Positions 35,320 to 44,803 of a stretch of DNA of 64,000 nucleotides are shown in pieces (the first letter of the stretch is position 1; each line of letters opens with the position of its first letter). Origin of the DNA: an uncultured Schlesneria sp. (GTDB lineage Bacteria; Planctomycetota; Planctomycetia; Planctomycetales; Planctomycetaceae); assembly GCA_903834925.1 (NCBI GenBank), contig CAILLA010000238.1, forward strand, positions 1-64,000, written 5' to 3'. The translations under genes and the position numbers were made by a program. The notes under the pieces are model-generated. The model saw nothing but the letters and a program-made list of their open reading frames with translations. It did not search any database and was not told the DNA's origin.

Positions 35320-38300
35320 ATGAAATGCTTTTCTGTATCGGCTTTGATTTTCCTTGCAACATTGGTCGCTCCGTTCGGCAGCCAATCTGCTCAGGCTCAG
35401 ACGGTTGATTATCAACGGGATATTCAACCGATCCTTGCTGAACATTGCACCGCGTGTCATGGTGGCGATGAGGCGACTCGGCAGGGCGGGCTTCGCTTGG
35501 ATATCCGTGAGGTCGCTCTCAAAGGGGGCGATTCGGGAACGCCTGCTATTGTCCCTGGTAAGCCGGATGTCAGCAGCTTGATTCGCCGAATCACTTCGAC
35601 CGATCCGGCGGAAGTCATGCCGCCTCCGAAAGAGAACAAGCCGCTGAAACCACAACAGATTGAAACGCTTAAACGCTGGGTTGGTCAGGGTGCGAACTAT
35701 GCCACTCATTGGGCTTTTGTCCCTCCGCAAAAGGTGAGTTTGCCCGCTGGTGGTCCGGCGAATCCGGTCGATGCGATTGTCAAGTCTCGACTTCAGGCTT
35801 TGAATGTCCCGGTGTCGCCTTCCGCTCCTGCATCGACACTTTGTCGTCGGGTTTACCTGGATCTGGTTGGATTCGTTCCCTCGCCGAAAGAGGTCGAAGA
35901 GTTCGAGAAAAATGGACTGGCGGCGACGGTTGATTCATTGCTGAAGAGTGAACGTTACGGCGAAAAATGGGCTCGACACTGGCTTGATGTGGCCCGGTAT
36001 TCTGACACGAATGGGTATGAAAAGGATGTGCAACGTGATCAATGGATCTGGCGGGACTGGGTCATTAATGCTCTGAATCGAGATCTTCCATATGACCAAT
36101 TCCTGATCGAACAGATCGCTGGCGACCTGCTGCCGAACGCGACTCAGGACCAGGTGATCGCTACTGGATTCCTGCGCAACAGTATGCTCAATGAAGAAGG
36201 TGCAATTGTCGCCGAGGAATTTCGCATGGTCGAGATGTTTGATCGGATGGATTGCCTGGGAAAAGCGGTCCTCGGTCTTTCCACTCAGTGTGCTCAGTGT
36301 CACTCCCATAAGTTCGATCCGATTACTCAGGACGAGTATTACGGGATGTTTGCGTTTTTGAATAATTCGTACGAAGCTCAATCGTGGATCTACTCACCTG
36401 AACAGAAACAACAAATTCAAAATTTACAGAAGTCGATCCGCGACATTGAAGACCGTGCTCGTGCTCAGCATCCGCAATGGCAACAGGAATTGGCGGCATG
36501 GGAAAATGATGTTCTGAAGCAGCAATTGACGTGGACTCCTTTAGAAGCCATTGAAATGGGAAGTAATAGCGGACTGAATCACCCGACGCAGCTCGGCGAC
36601 AAGTCGATCCTGATGCGGGGTCATCCGAGCAATGATGTTTTCCTGATTTCGCAACCTCCACTAAAAGGGGTGACCGGACTTCGGCTGGAAGCCCTGACGC
36701 ATGGCGATTTGCCGTTTGGTGGACCCGGTCGTGGACCAGCGGGGATCTGGGGTGTCACCGAAATTGAGACGACCATACAAAAACCGGGGAGCGAGGCCTG
36801 GGAAAAACTCAAACTGGTCAACGCGACTGCCGATTTTTCTGAGCCGGACCAGAAGGAAGACAAAAAATCGAAAGGACCAGTGGCGTATCTCATTGATGGT
36901 ACTGATGAGACTTCCTGGGAAGCGGATCGCGGAATCGGTCGACGCAACCAGCCGAGTGTCGCAGCCGTTCAGTTTGAGCAACCGCTGGATCTGCCTGAGG
37001 GAACAAAGTTTAAACTCGCCGTTCGAACAAATGACATGCTTGTCTGCATGCGGATCAGCCTGACAAACGCTCCAAGCCCCGCCGTGCTGCCCGTCAATTA
37101 TGCGGCGGTGCAGGCCATGCAGACGCCGGTCGAAAAACGGACAGCCGAACAAACGTCTGCGATCTTCACCGCCTGGCGAATGTCCGTTCCCGATCTGAAA
37201 TCGCTGAATGACGAGATCGATGCTTTATGGAAACAATACCCGACGGCGCTCACATCGGTTCTGCATCTGGCTGAACGCCAGGGGGATCGCGTCCGTCCGA
37301 CACACTTACTTGACCGAGGTGGTTGGGACAAACCGCAAAAAATCGTGTTGCCACACGCGCCAGCCGCCTTTCATGCTTTGGATGCAAACGGGCCTTGTGA
37401 CCGTCTGGCGTTTGCTCGCTGGCTGGCAGACAAACGGTCACCACTGACGGCACGAGTGGCCGTCAATCGGGTCTGGCAGGCGATTTTTGGTGAGGGGCTG
37501 GTTGAAACGTCTGAGGATTTCGGGACTCGGGCCGCCATCCCCGAGTATCGAGAATTGCTCGACTGGTTGGCGGTCGATTTCATGGAGCATGGCTGGAGTC
37601 AGAAGCACCTGATTCGCACTATCGTTAATAGTGCGACCTACCAGCAAAGCTCGGCGGTCACGCCGGAGTTGCGGGAACGAGATCCCCGCAATCATCTGCT
37701 CGCTCGCGGACCCCGTTTTCGAGCCGAAGCGGAAGTCGTGCGAGACATCGCCCTCAGTGCTTCCGGCCTGATCACGCACAGAATCGGTGGACCGGCCATC
37801 ATCCCACCCGTTCCGCAAAACGTGCTGGATTACAACTACGTCTATCCTGGCTACTGGAAACCAACAACGGGTCCTGAACGCTACCGACGTACTGTTTATG
37901 CATTCCGCAAGCGATCCATGCCAGACCCGGTACTGTCGAGTTTCGATGCCCCGAACAGCGATTCGGCCTGTGCTCGTCGAGTTCGTTCCAACACACCTTT
38001 GTCGGCTCTGGCGGGATTGAACGAAACCATTTTCGTTGAATCGGCGCAAGCAATGGCGTTACGAATCCTGCGAGAAGGAGGCTCCGATGATTCACAGCGT
38101 GCCAGCTACGCCTTCCGGCTTTGTACGTCACGCTTACCGACATCGGCAGAACGGGAAGAGGTTCTCGCCTTGTTGAAATCACGTCGCCAACGTTTGGCAG
38201 ACGGATGGTTGGATATTCGTGAAGTGGCCACCGGCGACGCAACGAAACTACCGGAAATCCCGCCGCAGACGACACCACAAGATGCTGCCGCCTGGACGCT

Positions 38301-38349
38301 GGTTTCACGCGTCCTGCTGAATCTCGATGAAACGGTTAACAAGAACTGA
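35320..38349 (+). CDS. DUF1549/DUF1553 protein with planctomycete cytochrome domain
   Basis: This 1,009-aa protein has a signal peptide (ALIFLATLVAPFGSQSAQAQ), then the planctomycete cytochrome C domain with CTACHGGDEA (the haem CxxCH). DUF1549 follows (LCRRVYLDLVGFVPSPKEVE, then YGEKWARHWLDVARYSDTNG), and DUF1553 is at the C-terminus (RVAVNRVWQAIFGEGLVETS). These proteins are abundant in planctomycetes and occur with DUF1501 partners, as here (9 bases downstream). Their substrates are unknown; sulphated or complex carbohydrates are often proposed. I chose ATG 35320 because the signal peptide begins there. Confidence 0.93.
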   Translation: MKCFSVSALIFLATLVAPFGSQSAQAQTVDYQRDIQPILAEHCTACHGGDEATRQGGLRLDIREVALKGGDSGTPAIVPGKPDVSSLIRRITSTDPAEVMPPPKENKPLKPQQIETLKRWVGQGANYATHWAFVPPQKVSLPAGGPANPVDAIVKSRLQALNVPVSPSAPASTLCRRVYLDLVGFVPSPKEVEEFEKNGLAATVDSLLKSERYGEKWARHWLDVARYSDTNGYEKDVQRDQWIWRDWVINALNRDLPYDQFLIEQIAGDLLPNATQDQVIATGFLRNSMLNEEGAIVAEEFRMVEMFDRMDCLGKAVLGLSTQCAQCHSHKFDPITQDEYYGMFAFLNNSYEAQSWIYSPEQKQQIQNLQKSIRDIEDRARAQHPQWQQELAAWENDVLKQQLTWTPLEAIEMGSNSGLNHPTQLGDKSILMRGHPSNDVFLISQPPLKGVTGLRLEALTHGDLPFGGPGRGPAGIWGVTEIETTIQKPGSEAWEKLKLVNATADFSEPDQKEDKKSKGPVAYLIDGTDETSWEADRGIGRRNQPSVAAVQFEQPLDLPEGTKFKLAVRTNDMLVCMRISLTNAPSPAVLPVNYAAVQAMQTPVEKRTAEQTSAIFTAWRMSVPDLKSLNDEIDALWKQYPTALTSVLHLAERQGDRVRPTHLLDRGGWDKPQKIVLPHAPAAFHALDANGPCDRLAFARWLADKRSPLTARVAVNRVWQAIFGEGLVETSEDFGTRAAIPEYRELLDWLAVDFMEHGWSQKHLIRTIVNSATYQQSSAVTPELRERDPRNHLLARGPRFRAEAEVVRDIALSASGLITHRIGGPAIIPPVPQNVLDYNYVYPGYWKPTTGPERYRRTVYAFRKRSMPDPVLSSFDAPNSDSACARRVRSNTPLSALAGLNETIFVESAQAMALRILREGGSDDSQRASYAFRLCTSRLPTSAEREEVLALLKSRRQRLADGWLDIREVATGDATKLPEIPPQTTPQDAAAWTLVSRVLLNLDETVNKN

Positions 38350-38357
38350 AGGTTACT

Positions 38358-39788
38358 ATGGATTACACAAAACAGATTGAAGACGCGATGGCTCGATATC
38401 TCAGTCGTCGCTGGTTCCTGAAAGACTGCGGACTGGGACTTGCCGGGATCGCCGCCGGTGCTCTCGCAAGTCGTCAGTCGATTGCTGCTTCCCAAACTGA
38501 TAATCCGCTCGCGGTTCGCCAGCCTCATTTTCCACCCAAGGCAAAACGTGTGATTTACATGTTTAATGCCGGGGCACCCAGCCATCTGGAGTTATTCGAC
38601 AACAAGCCGGAATTAACGAAGCGAAACGGGCAGCTTCCTCCCGCCGAACTATTAAAGGGTTATCGGGCGGCGTTCATCAATCCAAACTCGGCACTGTTGG
38701 GGCCTAAGTTCAAATTCGAACGACATGGTCAGTGCGGGATGGAATTAAGCGAAGTTCTACCACATACGGCCAGCATCGCCGACGAGATCTGCCTGATCCG
38801 GTCTCTGCAAACAGACGCCGTGAATCACGCCCCTGCCCAGATCATGATGAACACCGGCTCGCAACAATTTGGCCGGCCCAGCTTCGGTTCATGGACTCTC
38901 TATGGGCTTGGTTCAGAATGCGAAGATCTGCCAGGATTTGTCGTCCTGACCAGTGCCAAGGGGACAAGCGGTGGAGCCAGTAATTACGGTTGTGGTTTTC
39001 TGCCAACAATGTACGGGGGCATTCCGCTGCGCAGCGCGGGTGATCCCGTACTTTATCTCTCGAACCCAAAGGGGATCGATGCAGAAACACAGCGAGCCTC
39101 GCTCGACGCTCTGCAACGACTCAATCGGATGACTCAGGAAACCGTCGGCGACGCGGAAACTGCGGCGCGAATCCAGAGCTATGAAATGGCGTTTCGCCTG
39201 CAAACCAGTGCTCCGGAATTGATGGATCTCCGCGGCGAGTCGAAAGAGACTTTAGAAATGTACGGCATCAAAGATCCGAAAGAATCGAGTTACGCGCGCA
39301 ATTGCCTTTTGGCACGTCGCCTGGCGGAACGTGGCGTTCGATTTGTGCAGCTCTTCAATGAAGTCTGGGACCAGCACGGCAATCTGACTGCCGGGGTCAA
39401 ACAGAATGCCCTCGACACTGATAAGGCGAGTGCGGCGCTTGTTCGCGACCTCAAACAGCGAGGATTACTCAAAGACACACTCGTCGTCTGGGGTGGTGAA
39501 TTCGGCCGGACTCCGATGGTGCAGGGGGGCAACGACGGTCGTGACCATCATAACCGAGGCTTCAGTGTCTGGCTGGCCGGGGGCGGAATCAAAGCGGGGC
39601 ATATCCACGGACAGACCGACGAGTTCGGATTTAACGTCGTCGCCGATCCTGTCCATGTCCACGACCTGAATGCCACGTTGCTACATCTACTGGGCTTCGA
39701 CCATCTGCGTCACACATACCGATTCCAGGGCCGTGACTATCGACTGACCGACATCCATGGAAACATCGTGAACGGAATCCTGGCATGA
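38358..39788 (+). CDS. DUF1501 domain protein, Tat-exported
   Basis: This 476-aa protein opens with a Tat-type signal (SRRWFLKDCGLGLAGIAAG) and has the DUF1501 pattern: AKRVIYMFNAGAPSHLELFD, then the GPKFKFERHGQCGMELSEVL block, and late motifs WGGEFGRTPMVQGGNDGRD and HDLNATLLHLLGFDH. DUF1501 belongs to the alkaline-phosphatase/sulfatase superfamily. It follows the DUF1549/DUF1553 gene by nine bases and is surely in the same operon. The two are thought to act together outside the cytoplasm, perhaps on sulphated or phosphorylated polymers. The substrate is not known. Confidence 0.93.
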   Translation: MDYTKQIEDAMARYLSRRWFLKDCGLGLAGIAAGALASRQSIAASQTDNPLAVRQPHFPPKAKRVIYMFNAGAPSHLELFDNKPELTKRNGQLPPAELLKGYRAAFINPNSALLGPKFKFERHGQCGMELSEVLPHTASIADEICLIRSLQTDAVNHAPAQIMMNTGSQQFGRPSFGSWTLYGLGSECEDLPGFVVLTSAKGTSGGASNYGCGFLPTMYGGIPLRSAGDPVLYLSNPKGIDAETQRASLDALQRLNRMTQETVGDAETAARIQSYEMAFRLQTSAPELMDLRGESKETLEMYGIKDPKESSYARNCLLARRLAERGVRFVQLFNEVWDQHGNLTAGVKQNALDTDKASAALVRDLKQRGLLKDTLVVWGGEFGRTPMVQGGNDGRDHHNRGFSVWLAGGGIKAGHIHGQTDEFGFNVVADPVHVHDLNATLLHLLGFDHLRHTYRFQGRDYRLTDIHGNIVNGILA

Positions 39789-39907
39789 CCGAATCGTCTA
39801 TTTTGATTGGCGACGAACCCGCCGTCAGACTCACGGGGAATCAACCGATATTCGATTCCTTCGTCGGGTCATGCCGTTTGCTGCTTCAGAGTTTGCCCCA
39901 ACCGCTG

Positions 39908-41218
39908 TTACTTCGAGACAACTCGCTCAAGATGCCATTCGCTGATCCCAAGAACTTTTTTCAAGCCTTCGTACGCTTCTTGTCTTGAGGTCATATCGAT
40001 GGCCTTTGGATCTTGCCTGCGGACCGACCGTAGCAATAGGTTCTTGGGGGTATGCTCTGTTTCGATGAACTCCAGGACTTGTGTCTTGTATCCATGTAGT
40101 TCCAGAAACTGTGCTCGCAGTGCATCGGTCGCCAGAGAAGCAAATCGATCCTTCAGAATCCCGTATTCCGTCAGTCCTGGCAGTGTCTGTTTCCCGATCG
40201 CGTGACAGACTTCGTGCTGACAGCAGGGAACCGCCAGGATTGCATCGCATTCCCATCGCAACGCCGCAGCCAGTGCATCATCCGTGGCGGTGTCACAGGC
40301 ATGCAAAGAGACTGCCAGATGAACGTGCTTTGACGGAACGTAGCTTTCGATTCGGCCGATGTGGAATTCCAGGCCGGCGCAATTCAATGTCTTGGCGATC
40401 CGTGTACAGTCTTCGATGACGTCCGACTTCACATCCAGGCCAACAAGTGACACTTCACGTTCGTGGATTGTCGTCAACAAGTGGTGCAGCGCAAACGTAA
40501 GATAACTTTTGCCACAACCAAAATCGACAATGTGGATCGGTCCGGTTGCTGGCAGTTGCGGAAGGATATCCTCAACGAACTCAAGGTATCGGTTGATCTG
40601 CCGGAACTTGTGATACATGGCCGGTCGCACCTGGCCGCTGGGCAACATCACTCCGATTTCGATCAGGAACGGGCAGGGAACGCCCGCTGGTATTAAATAT
40701 TGCTTCTGCCGATTGTGGCCTTCCCCCTCAGTCGGTTGCTGAGTCGGCGGCTTCCGTTTGATTTTCTGAGGTTTGCCATAATTCCAGCGAATGGTCAAAT
40801 CGGCTTCCGTGGTGAAGACATGCGCATCGCCAAAATTCACACCGAAAACGCTCTTCGTCTGCGCAATCAACTCATCTGCGGTCAGGTTGTCGTGCAGTTC
40901 TTGAGACTTGGACCTGACTGTCCATTGATACTTCGTTTCACCACCGACTTCGATCAGTCGGACCGTCACTTTTGAGATCGCAGTGTCAGACTTGGAAAGA
41001 GGTTGGCTGAGGACCAGTCTTAAGAATGTTCGGTCACGAAGCGATTCGGCGAGTAACGACATCAGCGTCGGAGTCGACGGTTTTTCAGGCCGTGGCTTCT
41101 TTTCGCCAGGCTTGGTGGCAGCACGGGGCTTCGCGCGAGTTGGACGTTTGGGGACCGGCGGCTTGGCTGATCCTCTTGAGCTTGATTGGGATTTCGATGA
41201 CGGCTTCGCGCGTGGCAT
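39908..41218 (-). CDS. SAM-dependent methyltransferase with basic N-terminus
   Basis: The protein (436 aa) begins with a lysine/proline-rich, probably disordered stretch of about 50 residues. A mixed N-terminal domain follows, and then a Rossmann methyltransferase with motif I HIVDFGCGKSYLTFALH and the later LAVSLHACDTATDDALAAAL and PCCQHEVCHAI block. The DFGCGKSYL and CCQHE pattern is typical of Methyltransf_32-type proteins. The substrate (RNA or protein) is not known; the basic N-terminus suits nucleic acid. It follows a GNAT gene by 5 bases on the same strand. Confidence 0.85.
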   Translation of the reverse strand: MPRAKPSSKSQSSSRGSAKPPVPKRPTRAKPRAATKPGEKKPRPEKPSTPTLMSLLAESLRDRTFLRLVLSQPLSKSDTAISKVTVRLIEVGGETKYQWTVRSKSQELHDNLTADELIAQTKSVFGVNFGDAHVFTTEADLTIRWNYGKPQKIKRKPPTQQPTEGEGHNRQKQYLIPAGVPCPFLIEIGVMLPSGQVRPAMYHKFRQINRYLEFVEDILPQLPATGPIHIVDFGCGKSYLTFALHHLLTTIHEREVSLVGLDVKSDVIEDCTRIAKTLNCAGLEFHIGRIESYVPSKHVHLAVSLHACDTATDDALAAALRWECDAILAVPCCQHEVCHAIGKQTLPGLTEYGILKDRFASLATDALRAQFLELHGYKTQVLEFIETEHTPKNLLLRSVRRQDPKAIDMTSRQEAYEGLKKVLGISEWHLERVVSK

Positions 41219-41223
41219 ACTGG

Positions 41224-41664
41224 TTAGTAGGTCTCTCTAGTCTGAAGGAACAATGCTTTCTTTTCACCGGGCAAAGTGAAATCGAATCCACACCTCTGGA
41301 AGAATTCATCCGAGGAGGTAATCGCCATGACCTCAAACACGTTCTGTTTCTTGGCCTGATCAATACATGCGTGGACGAGTGCTTTACCGATCCCTTGCCC
41401 TTGATGATCGGGCGAGACTGCCAGGCTTCTCAGTTCAGCAAGTTTCACGGAATAGATTTCCAATGCCGCAAAACCAACGATTTTCTTAGCAAGGACCGCG
41501 ACAAAACCATGTCGCGTCAGTTCTTCCAGTTCATCGTGAGTGCGTGGCAATAACCGGCCCTGTTCGACGAACGGCTCGATGAACTCACCCAGTGCCTCAA
41601 CATCCCGTAACGTGGCGGCACGAACGACAAATGATGGTTGAGCGTGAGTACGTGACGACGGCAT
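41224..41664 (-). CDS. GNAT N-acetyltransferase, ArgA-like
   Basis: This 146-aa protein has the GNAT fold with acetyl-CoA motif QGQGIGKALVHAC and the preceding LAELRSLAVSPDH. The start VRAATLRDVEALGEFIEPFVEQG and LLPRTHDEL is like single-domain N-acetylglutamate synthases that lack the kinase-like domain. It could therefore start arginine synthesis, but other small-molecule acetylation is possible. The gene lies 5 bases upstream of the methyltransferase gene and 29 bases downstream of the cyclophilin gene, all on the same strand. Confidence 0.82.
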   Translation of the reverse strand: MPSSRTHAQPSFVVRAATLRDVEALGEFIEPFVEQGRLLPRTHDELEELTRHGFVAVLAKKIVGFAALEIYSVKLAELRSLAVSPDHQGQGIGKALVHACIDQAKKQNVFEVMAITSSDEFFQRCGFDFTLPGEKKALFLQTRETY

Positions 41665-41693
41665 AGAGATCGCAATTCCGATAAAAAGTAGGT

Positions 41694-42311
41694 CTATTTC
41701 TCGACAATCGTTACTTTCTTAACGCCATCGAGTTTTGGGAATTTTTCATTCAAATAGTCGTTGCCACGAGCAAGCAGCTCCATCTGGTCCGGCTTCTCTC
41801 CGTACTCGCTATTGATTTTATCGACCACATCCATCCCCTCGGTGACTTTGCCGAACGGCGCAAATCCCTGGGAATCGAGTGACGAATTGTCCTTGTAACT
41901 GATGAAAATCTGCGCCGAGCGACTGTTTGGAAGTCCCAGTTTGGCGAATGTGACAAATCCACGTTTGTTGGATTTCATCACAGGGTCGTCTTTCATCTTG
42001 GCATCACGCCATTTGGCTGCAATCTTGGGGTCGCCATTGATTCCGAATTGAACCATGAATCCAGGAACAACTCGAAAAAATTTGCAGTCGTCGTAAACGC
42101 CTGTCGTGACGAGATGGTAAAACCGATCGGCACCGATTGGTGCCCATTCTCGTTCGACATGAATCACAAAATTACCTGCGGTTGTTTCAAATTTCGCATC
42201 AAAAGTTGCAGGGGCCTTTTTTGGTCTTGGCCCGTCTTGACCCAAAAGATTCAGTCCAAATGCGACGACGAGCCCGCAAGTCACGAGAATCGACCAGCCT
42301 CTGTTATTCAT
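41694..42311 (-). CDS. Exported cyclophilin-type peptidyl-prolyl isomerase
   Basis: This 205-aa protein has a signal peptide (ILVTCGLVVAFGLNLLGQ) and a cyclophilin domain: FVIHVEREWAPIGADRFYHL, then FFRVVPGFMVQFG with the catalytic arginine, RGFVTFAKLG, and SAQIFISYKDNSSLD. It isomerises proline peptide bonds during folding outside the cytoplasm. It is on the same strand as the HlyD-family genes upstream, 118 bases away, so it could assist folding of exported proteins. The usual active-site residues (R, F, Q) are present. Confidence 0.9.
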   Translation of the reverse strand: MNNRGWSILVTCGLVVAFGLNLLGQDGPRPKKAPATFDAKFETTAGNFVIHVEREWAPIGADRFYHLVTTGVYDDCKFFRVVPGFMVQFGINGDPKIAAKWRDAKMKDDPVMKSNKRGFVTFAKLGLPNSRSAQIFISYKDNSSLDSQGFAPFGKVTEGMDVVDKINSEYGEKPDQMELLARGNDYLNEKFPKLDGVKKVTIVEK

Positions 42312-42429
42312 TGTTTCCTCCTGAAATCAATTACGTTTTGTTTCAATCAAGGCCGAGCTGACGAGGATTTTATCTCCAAACCGGCTCACAATGAAGGGAC
42401 TTGCAAAACGAACCAGAATCGGCAGTCGG

Positions 42430-44655
42430 TCACATCTTGAAATGGAATGTGCGTCGGATGTACCGCCAGCCCCATCCGAACGCCGAACGGCGAGCTGCCA
42501 TGAACCTGGCAAAACCTCGCAGATTAGGAGTCAGTAACTCTGGAGACTCATCGAGCAGCACCGTTGCCTGATAGGCCGATTCCTGCAATTGTTCGCGACC
42601 TTCACGATCCGATGTGGTCGCGAGCAGCCCACCATTCTTGGATGCCAGGTTCTTGGGAGCAAAATCAGAGTGGGCCGATGCGATTTGCGTTACCGTCCCG
42701 TGAAACGTGTGCTGCGGCAGGTGGTCAAACTTTAGACTAACCTTCATTCCGATCGTGACATCATGGCGGTCTGCCTGATCGAGGTACAAAATCGCCTGCA
42801 TTTTGTCCGATGGCGCAATGCTCAATAACGGGGTTCGCTCTTCTAGAAACGCATTTTCGTTCTTTTCATCCAGCGGCGTACCGGTCCAACCGACGAGACG
42901 TTTTTTTTGCTGATCGAGCTTCGGTGCAGGGTTTCGATCTGGAGCGATTACAGTCCCTGCGATCGGGGCTTTCACAACCAGGTGCTTCATCTGCTCGTCC
43001 AATTCGGCGATCTGCTCATTCACCGATTTCAAACCTTCTTTTGCCATCGCCATTTCCGCGCGATCATTGACAGCTGAGGCGACGTTAAATGCCGTTTCCT
43101 GAAGTTTTTTTTGTTTCGCTAAACGACGTTTTGCATCCTCCAACCTGGGGTCATCCAGAAGGGCCAACGGTTCATCGGCCTGAACATGGTCCCCTGGCTG
43201 AACACTCAATTTGACCAGTTCGCCTGGTACTTTCGTTACAACATGCCGCACCTCGTGCGGCTCGATGACAAATGCGGCCCATTGAATAAAGGGAATTGGG
43301 ATCAGTCCCAGCGGGATGATGATCGCCGCCAATACCGCTGCAGTAACCGCCAGACGCCATTTTTGGATCGGTTTTTCACGCGGCGTTGAGAGCAGTTGAT
43401 AAGAAGTCATTCCCATTTGTACCAGAATTCCCACGACGGAAAAGACAGCCATCGATTGTCCAATGCTCTGCAACCCATACGGCTTCAGCACCGTATACAG
43501 GAACATCAGGATTCCAAACAAGACAAACCAACCGTAAAACTTCGATGCGATCGCATAAATGATAAACCAGTGCCGATTCGTCTGAGGCATAAACGGGTCA
43601 TGCCGAGGCTCGATTCCAAGGCATAATTGGGCCGCCATTTCCTGAGTCAGCTTATCGGCCTTCGGACGAAGATTTGGAATTTCAAGAAAGTCGCTCAGCA
43701 TGTAATAACCGTCAAGCCGCATCAGCGGATTGGCATTAAAGATCACCGTTGTGGCGGTCGTCACGAAAAAGACGTTCAAGCACAAGTAATGGAATAAACC
43801 GGGTTCTGTCATCCACCAGAAGAAAATCGCAAATGCAGACAGCACAATTTCGATCATCATCCCGGCCGCACCAATCAGGATGCGTGGCCATTTATTCTTC
43901 AACATCCACGAATCGGAAACATCGCAGTACAGGCACGGGCTGCCGACAAGCAACATCACACCCATCTCATGACATTCGCTGCCGAACATCTTGCACGACA
44001 GGCCATGTCCGAATTCATGAATAATTTTCGAGCACGCCAATGTCATCCACAGAAAAATCAGGTTCGGCCAGCCGAAAAACTGGTTGAACGCCGGCAATCC
44101 CGCCTGAAACGCACGAAACTGGATCGCCAGTAACAGCCATGAACTCAAGACGAACAAGATGGCAATCACCGCTGTGACGGGGTGATACATCCACCTTGTG
44201 TACGGAACCATCCAACCAAGAAACTGGTCGCAATCCCAGCCGGGAAGTCGCACTGATAGGATATTCGTGATGCCACTGAAGACCTTCTGCCGACGCTTCT
44301 TTTGGCTTTGCTCGATTCGTGCGGCAGCCTGGCCGGGACGAGTACTGTAGGCCAATCCCTTGTGATGCAGGTCCGCCACCAGCAACTGAGTGTCCGTCAA
44401 TGTCGGACTGATCGCAGGAAACTCAATCACTAACTCGTCACGAATCGTCTCAAGATTCTTCTCACCGTCTAATAGCCTGAGAACTCGGTACTGATCGGCT
44501 CGAAGACGATGATACGTCAATCCGACTGGGTCTTTGATGACATAGTGCGAAACCCCCTGAAATTCGATCTGTTTGACGACAAGATCGTTCCGAGCTCGTA
44601 GCGGTACAGGCCGCTGAGACGATCGCATCTCTTGAGTCGGAATCGCCATCGACAT
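42430..44655 (-). CDS. M50-type metalloprotease-like protein fused to HlyD adaptor domain
   Basis: This 741-aa protein has an N-terminal PqqD-like winged helix (YHRLRADQYRVLRLLDGE, residues 48-65), a membrane region with zinc-binding HEFGH at 213-217 and the second-site ANPLMRLDGYY at 308-318, typical of site-2 (M50) proteases. A C-terminal HlyD-like region has a biotinyl-lipoyl fold and coiled coil (LAKQKKLQETAFNV). Such fusions occur in planctomycetes near HlyD adaptors. Whether it cleaves a peptide or is only a transport component is unknown. No ABC transporter gene is adjacent. It follows an HlyD adaptor gene by 148 bases on the same strand. Confidence 0.87.
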   Translation of the reverse strand: MSMAIPTQEMRSSQRPVPLRARNDLVVKQIEFQGVSHYVIKDPVGLTYHRLRADQYRVLRLLDGEKNLETIRDELVIEFPAISPTLTDTQLLVADLHHKGLAYSTRPGQAAARIEQSQKKRRQKVFSGITNILSVRLPGWDCDQFLGWMVPYTRWMYHPVTAVIAILFVLSSWLLLAIQFRAFQAGLPAFNQFFGWPNLIFLWMTLACSKIIHEFGHGLSCKMFGSECHEMGVMLLVGSPCLYCDVSDSWMLKNKWPRILIGAAGMMIEIVLSAFAIFFWWMTEPGLFHYLCLNVFFVTTATTVIFNANPLMRLDGYYMLSDFLEIPNLRPKADKLTQEMAAQLCLGIEPRHDPFMPQTNRHWFIIYAIASKFYGWFVLFGILMFLYTVLKPYGLQSIGQSMAVFSVVGILVQMGMTSYQLLSTPREKPIQKWRLAVTAAVLAAIIIPLGLIPIPFIQWAAFVIEPHEVRHVVTKVPGELVKLSVQPGDHVQADEPLALLDDPRLEDAKRRLAKQKKLQETAFNVASAVNDRAEMAMAKEGLKSVNEQIAELDEQMKHLVVKAPIAGTVIAPDRNPAPKLDQQKKRLVGWTGTPLDEKNENAFLEERTPLLSIAPSDKMQAILYLDQADRHDVTIGMKVSLKFDHLPQHTFHGTVTQIASAHSDFAPKNLASKNGGLLATTSDREGREQLQESAYQATVLLDESPELLTPNLRGFARFMAARRSAFGWGWRYIRRTFHFKM

Positions 44656-44803
44656 GTTCGGTCACCTGCGTCCGCTGAAACGGGTATTGTTCTTGTGTGC
44701 CACTGGCGTGCGTCATTGCTCGCCCGTGCTCTTCAAATTATTGCGATCTGATTTGAACCACAATCCGACTGACGATGATATTCCGATATTCCGGCGTGGT
44801 GGA